Shown: one piece after another, positions 45,711 through 57,232 of the stretch
Position numbering within the stretch: the stretch's first letter is position 1
Layout: each line of letters begins with the position of its first letter
From: Aquatica leii
Taxonomy: Eukaryota > Arthropoda > Insecta > Coleoptera > Lampyridae
Assembly (NCBI GenBank): GCA_035610365.1
Contig: CM069435.1
Location: 81,191,389 to 81,255,388 of the forward strand
Reading direction: 5' to 3'
DNA length: 64,000 bases
Program-made: the position numbers and the translations under genes
The notes under the pieces: generated by a model
The model's input: only the letters and a program-made list of their open reading frames with translations
Databases searched by the model: none
What the model was told of the DNA's origin: nothing

Positions 45711-45774
45711 TAAGATAAGAACGTCTTCCGGGTTTGAACCGTGTCATATAAACCCGGAAGACGTTCTTATCTTA
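45711..45774. other. Perfect 25-bp-arm hairpin
   Basis: TAAGATAAGAACGTCTTCCG plus GGTTT (45711-45735) is the exact reverse complement of 45750-45774, with a 14-base loop. The arms are less AT-rich than anything within 1 kb. Perfect pairing suggests a recent foldback, a transposon scar, or a small-RNA precursor. Confidence 0.85.
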
Positions 45775-48700
45775 GTATAGACTCCGGCTGTGGATTTATT
45801 TAAATTTTGAGACGGTTTTATTTTAAGTTTGCACAAAATGATTAGTTACAGGAGGAGCACACAAGTAGCATGTTTTATAAAAAGCTGGGTTTATAACAAT
45901 CATTATCAGTTATCCCGATGATAGTGATTGTGTGTTTATACATTTTTTATGAGTTCTTTCTTTCTAACGTAGTAAAATAACTGAATTTGGATTACCCAGC
46001 ATTCGTGTTTACACATTTTTAAATATTCATGTCTGATCGAGGTTAAAAAAATTACTTAATAATTGATTCGAAACCTTTTGTTTGCTGATACTGTTTATAC
46101 TTATAAACACGCAGGTAAAATAAATACTTTAGACTTTATATCGTTAACATACATTTTTTATCATTAAAAATAATTTAATCTTTTATTTGTTTTACAACTT
46201 AAGGTTTTCTAGAAGTATCATTTGTAAACGAAGATGTTAGTAATTTTTTTATTTGACATTGAAAGAATGGTCTTTGGGTGTTTTAGCACTAAGATAATTA
46301 CTGAACTTTCACTTTCAAAAGCTTTTTATACTTTTAATACAACAAAAATCATTTTATTTTTACATAAATTTCAAAAATTTTTCGTTTTGTGTTAACATTT
46401 TTCAAACAACAATTTCAAAAAAAAAAAAATTGTTCTTGCTAATTAAATAGATACTAACTAGATTCAAAGATTGCTAATTTGCAAATTATTTGTAGTAATT
46501 TTTAGACGTTTTGCAATGACTGACATACGTAAACAAACAAAAAGATGATTACCCAATCAATTTTGACATAATTGATTACAGTTTAATACGTAATATAAAA
46601 TTTTAAATAAATTAATTTCGACTGAAACTAAAACGCACAAACCTCTGCATACATTTATTTGTCTTTAAATTTAGTTTTAAATAAGTACGAATAGAAATCA
46701 ACGACGTGTTTTAGAAAATTTATCTTAAGTTTACAGACTTGCAAGAGCTATTGATGCATAAAATATGTTGAAAATGTAGTTCGGAAAATGTCGCAGTCAA
46801 TACACTTTGGATCAGTGAGCACCGCACTCTTTACAAAAGGACACATTTATAGCCGTGAATACTTTATATTTACATTCACTTTAGATATTTACTATTTGGA
46901 AAATTTTTCATTTTATATGTACTGTTGCTTATCCTAGTTTTGTTAAAGTAAAGGCATAAATCTGTTTACAAATTTTCTTTTATGACAAAACGTCGTCAGT
47001 GAAGCAAAGAGTTTGCAAGGGTAGTAATATTGAATGAGAATCAACAGCTGTGTTTAACACCTACACAATAATTATGAACGCTTTGAATACTTTAAGCGGG
47101 TACCGTTGTGAATATTTACTAACCACAGTGAGATACTTAATTTTTAATTAATGTTATATGGTGTTTGATCTTATTGAAGTACAATTTATGTTGAATTGTG
47201 TACGAAAACTTTATTTAATTTTGCTTTGTAATAAACAAAAAAAAATTCTTTAAGTATATTTATTTAAATGGGTATTACAAAGAATAACAAAACCTTTTTA
47301 TTCAGTTTTTTACTTTAGTTTGTCTACAGTGTCATTTAGAAAACATTGTATCAAATGGTTAAATTTTTTTTCTAATTTATTTTAATTTAAAACAAGGCAC
47401 GCAACTATGATGCTATCAATATTTAAAGTCTAATTGAGTTTATTTAGTTAAGTTAAGTAAACACATAATTGATTTAGACACTATAGGCTGTACTGTTACA
47501 GAAAACTTATTTGGTTAAGATTTTATATGGCGTTGCAACGCATTAATGCAATGGTAAATACTGTAACGTTTATTATTGCTACTAATTTATTTACACTAAA
47601 AATATGTACATGTTTAAACTAACCGAAGTAAACTATAATCTAAAGATATTTAATACAAACACTTACACTTGTTTACTTTAAAGTCACGTACAAGGTTATA
47701 CTTTGTAGATTTATCTCGAACACGCGTTAATTAATTATTTATTTAGACTTGAATATTCTTCTTAACACAGCCGTCTTCACATTACTCAAAATAACTGATC
47801 TCTGATTTGTTTGTGCCGCATTTATACATTTTGGAAATCCTTCTCGAATGTTCCATATCTTTCAGTTTACGTTCTGGAAATGTACAAAAACCTCGCAAAG
47901 CCTCTCGAAGTTAAGAAAAACTTCTCGAGCGTTTCAATACAAATAAAAAGTTAAAAAATGCATGTTAAAACAAAATTCTTTAGTAGGTAATAAGTTTGGA
48001 CTATTTTTCAGAGTGATAAAAGATTAGTTTCTAATAAAAATAATGAATTAACCTGAAAAAGAGTTGAATGAGTACCTGATTGAAACACATCAGTACGTTG
48101 AATTAGTTTAAAAATATTTAATACAAATTATAAGCAACCATGTATTACTACAGGGTTTTTAAGAATTATTATTATATTAAGTTTTTACAATTTTTTTGTG
48201 TAAGTACCGATTATATATATAGAGCATCGTTAAAATGTAAACGCGTACTGTACCTACATAGAACGTACTTATACGGGTATTTGTATAAAATAATATTCAA
48301 AATCTATTGTCTGTTGACAAACATTTGTCACAATTATATTGCATTGTTTATAATATAAATTTGCTGACATAAATGTTAGGGTATTTTTAATTCTTAAACA
48401 TCTTAAATTTTTTGCTTATGTTAATTGACAAATACACATCTTAAAACTAATTAACTATAAATTATAACAGTTTTATAGAATTTTATGAAGTAATTGAATA
48501 GTTTTCTATCTGATTAGTCAACACCTTATTATTGTCTGTTTGCTCAACAGAAATTGTTAAACCACTCCCTATGTGTATGTGTGCTTAGATGCTATAGCAT
48601 AAAACGCAGGAGACTTTTAACCAACATAATATTTCTCAATAAAAGTGTTAGTGATAATTAGTTAAATTTAGTGTCTGTTGATACACATCAGTTATTTTGT

Positions 48701-48795
48701 CGTTATATAAATATAGTTATATTTGAATTTATAACATTTTCGTACAAGTTGCGCAGTTTAAGATTATATTATGTTCGTAAATTTGTTTGTTAGAA
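45775..48795. other. AT-rich non-coding stretch
   Basis: No gene family is recognised. A cluster of heat-shock-element-like sites lies near 47840 (separate entry). The palindrome GCGTTGCAACGC recurs near 47533. Confidence 0.35.
47840..47945. promoter_or_regulatory. Heat-shock-element-like cluster
   Basis: TTCTCGAATGTTCC at 47841-47854 is a perfect three-unit inverted nGAAn array (TTC, GAA, TTC at 5-bp spacing). CTTCTCGAGCGTTTC near 47920 and TCTCGAAGTTAAGAAAAAC near 47910 are imperfect versions. No gene or transposon is recognised directly downstream. Confidence 0.35.
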
Positions 48796-48863
48796 CCCAA
48801 ATAGCAATGAACATTGGCTATTAAAGTACTGTAGTTACGGTCTCCTTTTATATTTAATTAATG

Positions 48864-49247
48864 AATAGGTTGCAGAATCTTCTTCACTAGGAGAGGCAAA
48901 TTAAACCATTTAAGGTTTTTTATGGCGACGTTTCGTGCAATCACGCGCGTACTTCTTCAGGCCAACAAAAAGGTTAGAGTGGAATAGTCCTTAACTCCAA
49001 ACGACATGAAAACTAATTACACAATATAAATTAACATGAAAAATTGTTAAAATATTTTAAAAAAAGTCAAATAATTAAAATAGTGTAAATGAACAATTAA
49101 CTGTGAATGACAAACAATTGACACGACATGTATAATAAAAAAAAATAAATAAATAAAATAAAATAAAAAAAATAAAAAAACGTCGCCATAAAAAATCTTA
49201 AGTGGTTTAATTTGCCCCTCCTAGTGAAGAAGATTCCACAACCTATT
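48864..49247. mobile_element. Penelope-like terminal repeat as a foldback
   Basis: The 48864-48930 arm (AATAGGTTGCAGAATCTTCT then TCACTAGGAGAGGC) is inverted at 49181-49247, with few mismatches. The left arm continues into a full hammerhead motif on the minus strand. The right arm begins right at the hammerhead's CGTCGCC and follows an A-rich tract (49135-49180). The arm sequence matches the ends of the Penelope-like element at 4800-8575. Confidence 0.75.
48924..48964 (-). ncRNA. Hammerhead ribozyme motif, Penelope type
   Basis: On the minus strand: GGC, CTGAAGA, A, GTAC ... GCAC (stem II with one mismatch), GAA, ACGT, C at the cleavage position (GTC), GCC. The presence of GTC rather than GTA at the cleavage site is the more common hammerhead choice. 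The stem II loop is longer than in the other two copies. Confidence 0.65.
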
Positions 49248-49383
49248 TATTAATTGGCTATTAATTGGCAAGACTTTGAGTCAATGTTCAAATATTGGGA
49301 GAACTATGTTGCATTAAGCCATTATGGGCCTATGTACATTTTCTATCTGTATCCGATATTGTTCAAACTAATATTGGTTCAAC

Positions 49384-51325
49384 TGTTACATGCCAAAGTT
49401 AACACAAAGTTACTGCCTGAAATGGGGTAACATAAACGATGTTGTGCCACCAGCTCAATGGAGAAGGGGGTGGGTTGTAATTTAAAATTCCGTGAAAAAT
49501 TGGAAACGCGATCGACGTAAAATTGAACTAAAACGGTAAAATAGTCAAAATTCGGTAAGGGCGCCAATCAAGGTCACGATGAGGGTAGCTTTCAAACCCC
49601 TGATTATCCGAAAGCTCATCTGGTTGGTTACAACCCCGGAACTTACCTTGAGTTGTAACTATTCTGAAATACACTTAAAAACAAAAATTTACGTATGCGG
49701 CGGCTAAATGAATAAAAGCTCTTTACATTTAACAATATAACATTTATTGAATGAATAATTAAAACAAAAACAAAAAAAAATAATAATGAATAGTAAACAA
49801 ATTTCAATAAAAGAAATGAAATAATCTTAAGCAAAACCAAACAAAAATGAACAATCTACACACAAAACATTAAATTACAAATTTATAAAAAAAAGAAAAT
49901 GCTACTATAATAGCGTTAACTCGACGCTTTCAAATAAAACATAACGCCAATAAATTTCAAGGCCTTGACCGCATAAGAAATTAAACAATTCAAATAACTA
50001 AGAACAATACAGGTTATAAAATATATGTCCGAACTTTAATTCGAACTAAACAAAATATAGTTTATAATTCGTTACATTATCTTATATTCGGGAATACGAT
50101 TTACTTTTCAAACGCACCAAAACAAAGTTAATTTATTTTAACTTTGCGCAAACACTTTAAGTGTTCCTTGAAATAATTAAATTTAACGTTAGTCGTAATT
50201 CAATCGGCTCAAATTCAAAGCTTTTACTGCATTTCAATCGCGGGTCACTACACGATAATAACCAAAATCGATAAATACCTTTTTACTTAATTGGAGATAC
50301 CAGGTAAGCTGCGGGTCACAGTGGTTTTCAAAAGCTACAACCTCAGATGGACTTCGGCTGCTCCCAAACGTACCGTACTCGAATGCGGGGTCAATGGAAC
50401 CCCCAAACCATAGGACACCAGCGGAAGATTTATTTCACAATTTAAACCGCACAATAGCGAAGAAAAGGGACTTTTCTACTTAAAACATCAAAACTAAATC
50501 CCTCAAGCGTGATTGTTTATTTTTGGATACCGTGACGTCTATATAAACCGTACATTACGAAAGTTGAAACCTTAACATTTTCACCACCACACTTAATTTT
50601 CACGGTACCAATTAACTTCCGCGGTAAGGCATAACGATAGGGCCAAGTACCCTGCTCACTCTACTACATCTCACGATCCCCGGTATTTCTAATTACCCCC
50701 ACGATCGAATCCTCATCCATATATCAACTTTTTTCGACTACCCTTTCCACAAAGGCTGTGTTCGAAATTTCAAGAATGAAAATACTCTCATTACGAAGTG
50801 CGATAAAGAGGTAATCAGTCCCCATTACGTCATATTTATAGCATTTGGACACGGCATTTCGCTTGTACGTGAAAGTGTCAAATTGACAAAATATTATATT
50901 ACAAGAATTTAAACTGCCTAATAAATTAAGATAATGACTTAATTTTTCCACGTAATCTAAACGATTGACACAAAGAATTCAAAGTACGACTGTACTGAGA
51001 ATGCACTTGAACAAAGAACTTTTGAACCAACTTAAAATAAACAAACGACGAAAATATATTTAATTACGATTATATCTCAGAAGGGAAACATAAATTACAA
51101 CTGGAAGTCTCAACAAACCAAGTGAAATACTCAATAAACAAAATCGCGAAATCACGGCGTAACAAAATACCAAACTTAATCAGCAATTTAAACTGTAACT
51201 TTGAATTTAAAATCGTAAAATAACTTATTAAACTCAATCTAAAATCACATTAAAACAAATTCAGAATACTGTGTCCATTACCAAAGATTACTCAAACAAC
51301 CAATCGATTTTAAACGATGGTTACA
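49384..51325 (-). mobile_element. 1.94-kb LTR, second copy, minus orientation
   Basis: In minus orientation it starts TGTAACCATCGTTTAAAATC and ends GGCATGTAACA, collinear with the 23575-25509 LTR over its length. No internal coding region is attached, so it is a solo LTR fossil. The flanks (CAAC on one side, CCGA on the other) do not show a clean target duplication. It is clearly diverged from the first copy, so both are old. Confidence 0.78.
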
Positions 51326-51752
51326 CCGAGCTAACAAATCGAGAAAGAAAAAAAAAGTAAACGCAAATTCAGCCAGCTGAATTTATTTATGGGGTCTGTC
51401 ATAAAAGAAAACTGCTGAATTTCAAACGCAGGTCACACAACATAGGACCGATTATAATTTTTATGTTGGCTGTCTATTAGTAATAATGAGAAGACCACTT
51501 TGATATTTTGCCACAATTAAAATAAGTTACAGATACAATAAAGTAAATACTGTATCACGAATAATTCTATATCTATATGTATTTATTATTGTAAGCAATG
51601 TTGGCCAAATTACTTTTTACTTTGGTCGTACCTACATTTTTAGGAATGTTAACCCAATATTGTATTTCAATATAAGTACAATATACTCATGATTGGACCA
51701 ATGTTGAGCAAATTTTAGCCAATAATCGCTCATTGTTTTATTGCTATTTGGG

Positions 51753-53834
51753 AAAACTTCGTTAGGAATTTGTCGATATTGTAGTACCAAGAGCTGTAAA
51801 TTAAAAAAAATACATATTAAGGAGATACGCACAATGTTGTTGTAGAAAACTCTCACAATAGTCATATTTTGTGTCCTTTTTGTAATGGTGTAAATGAACA
51901 AGTCTACAATGGGTGAAAATAATATAATATTATGCAATACTAATAATAAATATAGATCAATTATGTAATTCAGAAGGCAAATCACACTAAAACTCACAAG
52001 GAGATGCACTCTGAATGTAACAAAACTGATACGAAAGGATTTATTATAAAGAGATTACGTAAAAAATTTATCAGGATAATACAATATCAAAAATAGGAAA
52101 AGCAAGAATGCAATGGTAGTAGCTGCTTTGAAGATCGAGGAGTGGAATCCAAATGGTAAGAGTTTTGAATTTTTATTTAAACAGGAAGGTACTGTTGTTT
52201 GTATTTAAAAATACTACACATGTTGGTAAGTCAATATTAAATTAATTTTGTTTAAGTTTCTTTCTTTGATTGTTGGTGGCTCTGGTTAGTTGAACTGTTT
52301 GGTTTTTCATAATGATTTTTTATATTTATATATTTATTATTATTATCTAATTTTATTTTATTAAATTAAATATTATCTAATTAATACAAAATCTGTTTTA
52401 AGCGCACTTAGGAAAATTATTCAATAGGATATAAAAACAGATTATTTTATGAGCGGTGACGATCTAAGTATTATAATGCATGTAATAGTCACCCAGATTT
52501 CGATGACCAAGAAACCGAAAAGACTTTTGTGTACTTGGCATGTTGTAAAGAATTAGAATTTTTAAGAAAATGAAAAGTTTGAGAATCTGAATATGAGAAT
52601 TTTCAATAAGTGCAGTGAAGATAGAACTTGGAGAAACTGCAAGAGCCAAACAAAATCGAATTTTTACATTATTATTATATTAATATGCGTATTTTTTTAT
52701 AATAATGATTGTTTGTATACTTAAACTGGAATATTATTTTTAGTATTACAACATAATTCAAATGTGAGCTCATTCCTGAAGAAGAAATGCCAGAATTAAT
52801 ACTAACATGGCCTTAGAAAATTTTAATAATTTACTGAAAACTAACTAGCTAAAAAGGAAAGCTAAAATGACGATAGATAATCTACTGGAGAATTAGTAGA
52901 CATTAAAATGTGGCAGACATTTTTGAACATAAAAAGATCAACTAGATACGCCTGCGTTTCATAAATTCATAGACAACATTTAAACTGTGAGGCAAAAAGA
53001 AGATAAAAAAATAGTAACGACTAAAAGAAAATAGAGAATCAAGCTTATTATTCTTCAAAAAAACGTTAAAAAGTATATATTTAATTAAGACAATCCAGTG
53101 AGATTTATTAGTTAAAATATTTTGTACTGTCTTTTGTTGAATTGTTTTAATGTAATGTTTGTTAACTAAAAAGAAATCAATTGCTGATCAAACTCAACAA
53201 AAATATATTGCTAGATTATAATTAAATTTGTTTGTAATTATTCAAAATTTAAATTTAAATTATTCGTGAAACATATACGTATAAAATGTTTCGAATTCAA
53301 AATAGGAAACGTAAAATTTAAATTTACTGTTCGTTATTACGCATGCGTACAAAATGCTCTATAAGCGATTAAATTTAAGATTTCAGCACCTCTAGCGGCA
53401 ACAGACGCACTGTCGTTGGAATGATATAAATTATAATCATTTTTATTAGCGCACTGTTTACACTTCTTGTTTTTTATGTTAATGGAAACTTTAACTGACA
53501 ACCAAAGCTTAATTTATGTACACTCAACTAAACAAAAAACGAGACACTTAAGTTAGTTCAAATAAAATAGTTAGCAGTGTAAACTAAGCCTGTTAGCAAA
53601 TGCGACAAGCAATCATTTGTGGCCGTTTGCAATGCTATTCAAGAAATTCAAATAATAAACGTTGACAATACTAGAAGGTCAAATTGTTTATCTGCTAAAT
53701 TTAAGAAAAACAATATATTCTTATTTTTGAATGATTTGGACCAGTAAAGTGCATTTTAATATCTTCGTATGTAAATAAAAGTTCTATGCTGAAACAGTGC
53801 ATTATAAACTTTATTAAGGCTATTTTTAAACAAA
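51753..53834. other. Unassigned AT-rich sequence
   Basis: No family is named. A possible splice donor (AAATGGTAAGAG near 52150) and scattered short frames (around 52450-52650 and 52760-52800) may be remnants of a transposon gene. Confidence 0.3.
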
Positions 53835-53835
53835 T

Positions 53836-56142
53836 TTTATATTGCACCCATATAACAACCTATTAATAAGTGTTTTCATTATACTTTAAGTAGTTTTTTT
53901 TGTAACCCATTTTGTTTGGTCGAAACGTCAAAGAAAAGCAATTATAATAAACTTTTTAAATAATTGCTAACACACTTATAAATACTTATTAACAGTGGAA
54001 TGATTTTGTGTCAAAAAAGATATGTTGCATTTTATTTTTAAACAAAATGTTTTCGTGAATAAATAATATGATTGCAACGCTGAACTATTGATTCCTTTGT
54101 TCGTCAATGCATGTTTGCGGCTTTAGCTTTTTTTCCATTTTTTGGATCTTTTTAGATAACCCCAATACAATCAATTTTCTTTTAGTGACACTAGTAAACA
54201 AATAAGACATTTATTTGAATGTTAATACGTATATATTTAAAGCGTATAATCTTTGTCAGAAAAGACACTATTAGTAATATGATAAACAACAAATTGTATT
54301 TTCCTTGTCACCCATATCCTGCTTTACTATAAAACAATAAATAATCGTTTTTAATGTATTTTTTCAGAAATGTTGAAATTTTAATTGCTTTATTATATGT
54401 GAATATGAATTACCACCACCCTTAATTTTTGTAAGAGTAATTGTAGTTTTAGATGCATTTATGATTTAATAGAAATATAGCATCAAGTTATTAAGTTTCT
54501 CTAGAAAGTTATTTGTTGTTGATAATGCTTACACATACGAGTGATGATTTGAAAGCTCAAATTATCGGGGAGTTAGCGCGCGAACTTAATGTTTGAAAAA
54601 TTGCTCAAATGTTAATGATTTCACAGACTACTGTGGGACGCATCTGAGTTAAGTGGTTTAGCAAGCACAGGATAAACAAGATCATCTAGAGTGAGAAACG
54701 AGGAGTGTCTACAATGGGCTAAGACGCGGCGTTAGTGTCATATGACTGAAAAAGGTTGGAATAAAAATGTATCAACAACTATAAATAAAATTTTTAGCAA
54801 AGACAATCAAAAAAGCGTGTGGAATCACATCAAAAAATTCATTTTTGGAATCTTGCTTTCATCGACAAAAGAACCTCGAAGAAGGAGTTAATTACACAAG
54901 CTCAAACAGTGCAGCAAAAACTTTTCAATAAACGTATGAGGTTCGGTGAGTTTCCATGACCTAGGCGTTGGTTGGGTGATTGAGGGTCGTCTTAATGCAG
55001 AACGCTACTTAGGTATTTTAAACAACGTTACCCAGCTTTCTGTTCAATTCTCGTATCCGGAGAACGATTATATCTTTCAACAGGTGAGCTTTCTTAATAC
55101 TTACAGGTATATTAATTTTTCCCATAAATAATAAAATAAATTGAACGTGTTATCGTGGTCAAAAAAAAGTTTTGATTTCAATATAATAGAAAATGTTCAG
55201 GGTCAAGTTGTTCGTACCATCCGGAAACAACAGGGGGGGGAGGCAATTTTATCGCTAGACAATTAATTGCCGCCATTCAAATTGTTTGGGATACGATTAG
55301 TGATATAAGTGTTCCTGTAGCATCAATGCCTAGAACACTGCAAGAATACATCGACAAACAAGGAGCTCATACTCATTATGAGCAATCGTATGTTTAATTC
55401 ACATACAAACAGTAAACATGTAAAATGACTTTTTTTTACTAACTATGATCAAATTTCAATTTAAACGGTAACGCTAAGAAATATCTTTCTGAATCTTCTG
55501 TAAAATATGAATTGAAAATCGAAACTTATTCAAAAATAACTTTTTTTTATATAGTTACAAGATTTTGGTTTAATTGTTTTTAAATAAATAATGTATATTT
55601 TATTAATACAATAAACTAAATGACTGATTACTGTATTGCACTGCAATGAAGAATAGAGAGTGTAATAAACAAATTTAAAATTACAAGAATTTTTTTGTCT
55701 GTTGTCAGATTTTTTTAAACTATAACATCAACTTAAAAACTAAAAATAGTAAATAGCTATAAAAGTAAAATAATTCATTGTTTTTAATTGACATTCCTGA
55801 AAAATACAAGAAGAACAGTGATAGCTAAAGAAACGTAACGAGTGAAAGTTTAATGACCATTAAGTTTGATTTCTTTATTCTTACGAAGATAATACCTGTT
55901 TATTTATATACGAAAATATATTGTATAAAAATAAAATGCCGCAAATATTTTTTTGACAAAAACTCATTCCACTGTTAATAAGTCTTTATAAGCGTTATAG
56001 CATTTATTTAAAACAATTACTATAATAGCCAAAAAGAGATTAAAAAAAACAGCTGCTTAAAATGTGATTAAAACTTAAGAGCAATAGTTGTATATTCACA
56101 ATGTTATTAATAGGTTGTTACGTGGATGTAATATAAAATGTG
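53836..56142 (+). mobile_element. Tc1-like transposon with long terminal inverted repeats
   Basis: The left repeat (about 53836-54050) and the right (about 55905-56142) are inverted copies. The outer parts share ATTTTATATT and TAACAACCTATTAATAA, and the inner parts share ACTTATTAACAGTGGAATGA and a GCATTTTATTTTTA end. Two related blocks per arm give the IR/DR layout known from some Tc1 elements. A Tc1-type transposase relic lies between. The element is about 2.3 kb; the exact outer base and TA duplication are uncertain. Confidence 0.78.
54524..55397 (+). pseudogene. Tc1-like transposase, broken
   Basis: From ATG at 54524: MLTHTSDDLKAQIIGELARE, LNV then a stop where Trp or Arg is expected, KIAQMLMISQTTVGRI (paired-like helix-turn-helix) and VKWFSKHRIN. 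The middle is broken. FHDLGVGWVIEGRLNAERYL, GILNNVTQLSVQFSYPENDY and IFQQ mark the region between the first two catalytic Asp residues. The DN..xxH block after IFQQ is missing. IIENVQGQVVRTIRKQQGG corresponds to the 'NPIENVWG' block with the catalytic third acid (DE or DD) region. The frame ends near NKQGAHTHYEQSYV and TAA at 55395-55397. Several stops and frameshifts make it inactive. The order of motifs is typical of Tc1 elements. Confidence 0.85.
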
Positions 56143-57232
56143 TTAATAAATCTGAGGCTAAACGTCATCTCGTAGGAATTGTTAGAAAGTAAATATTACA
56201 ACCGCGAATTTCAAAAAATGTATTTGAATTATACGCGGCATAATATTCCTAACTGTATTGCGCAAGTGCAAACATTTGTTTTTCTATTTTGATACTCTAA
56301 CAAGTACTTTAAAAAACACGTTTGAGTTGTCTAAAGTAACACCTTATAGCAATCAAACTGTAGTTTTGTTATATTAGCAATACTGACATTTAAAATACAG
56401 CAATGCCAACTTATTAAAAAAAATGTTTTTCTTAACGAAAAAAATAAAAGTAAATACGTAATTTGAATTTATTTTTACATATAGTTTCCAAAATAGAAAA
56501 AATAGTATAAAGTATACGTTTCATAACACATTTTGGCGTACTCGACCATTAGAAAACTCTCCGCTAGGCGTGTCGTTTTCTAAACTTTGGTCTCGTTCGT
56601 TAAAATGATCCCTTATAAAACTACTCTTTTAATATACTATTATATAATTGCAGAAACACCTGAATAGGGTAAAACTATGGCAATTTATTTTATATAGTTG
56701 TGGAAACTGCATTAGAGTATTCCAGCGTTAAAGGTACAGAACAGCTGTCCACTGGTCTCTAACGATGGCTTCTGCAATTATATAAACAAATTTTTGCAGA
56801 TGGGTAGCACAGTTAGGAATATTATGCCGCGTATAATTCAAATACATTTTTTGAAATTTTCGGTTGTAATATTTACTATCTAAATAATAACTTCATAGTT
56901 TCCTTAATATGGATTAACTGACACCTTGCTCTGTTCTTACGAGATGGCGTTTAGCCTCAAAATTTATTAATGAATTTAACACCCGAATAGGATAAAACTA
57001 TTACAATTGGTTTTATATAGTTGTGATACTGCATTAAAGGATTTCAGTGCTGAAAAGTCCAAATCGGACAAAACAGATGTCCACTGGTCTCTAACGATGG
57101 TTTCTGTAATTATATAAACAAATTTTTGCACTTGTGTAGTACAGTTAGGAATATTATGCCGCGTATAATTCAAATATATTTTTTTTTAATTTGCGACTGT
57201 TATATTTACTATCTAAATAATAACTTCATATA
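56141..57232. repeat. Cluster of one direct and one inverted repeat pair
   Basis: Unit A (about 56653-56915) and unit B (about 56978-57232) are direct repeats about 325 bases apart, sharing TTTTATATAGTTGTG, CCACTGGTCTCTAACGATGG and ACAGTTAGGAATATTATGCC. A third copy lies inverted at 56141-56257, ending GCATAATATTCCTAACTGT, and extends into the bases flanking the Tc1 right arm. In the minus frame of unit B the open stretch reads NYTRHNIPNCTTQVQKFVYI then ITETIVRDQWTSVLSDLDFS; unit A is a broken version. The protein, if real, is not recognised. Confidence 0.65.

Larger units (their letters stand above)
48796..51752. mobile_element. Older repeat with CCCAAATAGCAAT ends, hosting two insertions
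   Basis: CCCAAATAGCAATGAACATT at 48796 is matched inverted at 51735-51752 (ATTGCTATTTGGG with CATTG nearby). Inside lie a Penelope foldback (48864-49247) and a 1.94-kb LTR (49384-51325). Without them the element would be about 0.65 kb and would show AATATTGGTTC and AATGTTGGCCAA words like the repeat at 8640-8865. No clear target duplication is seen. Confidence 0.5.
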
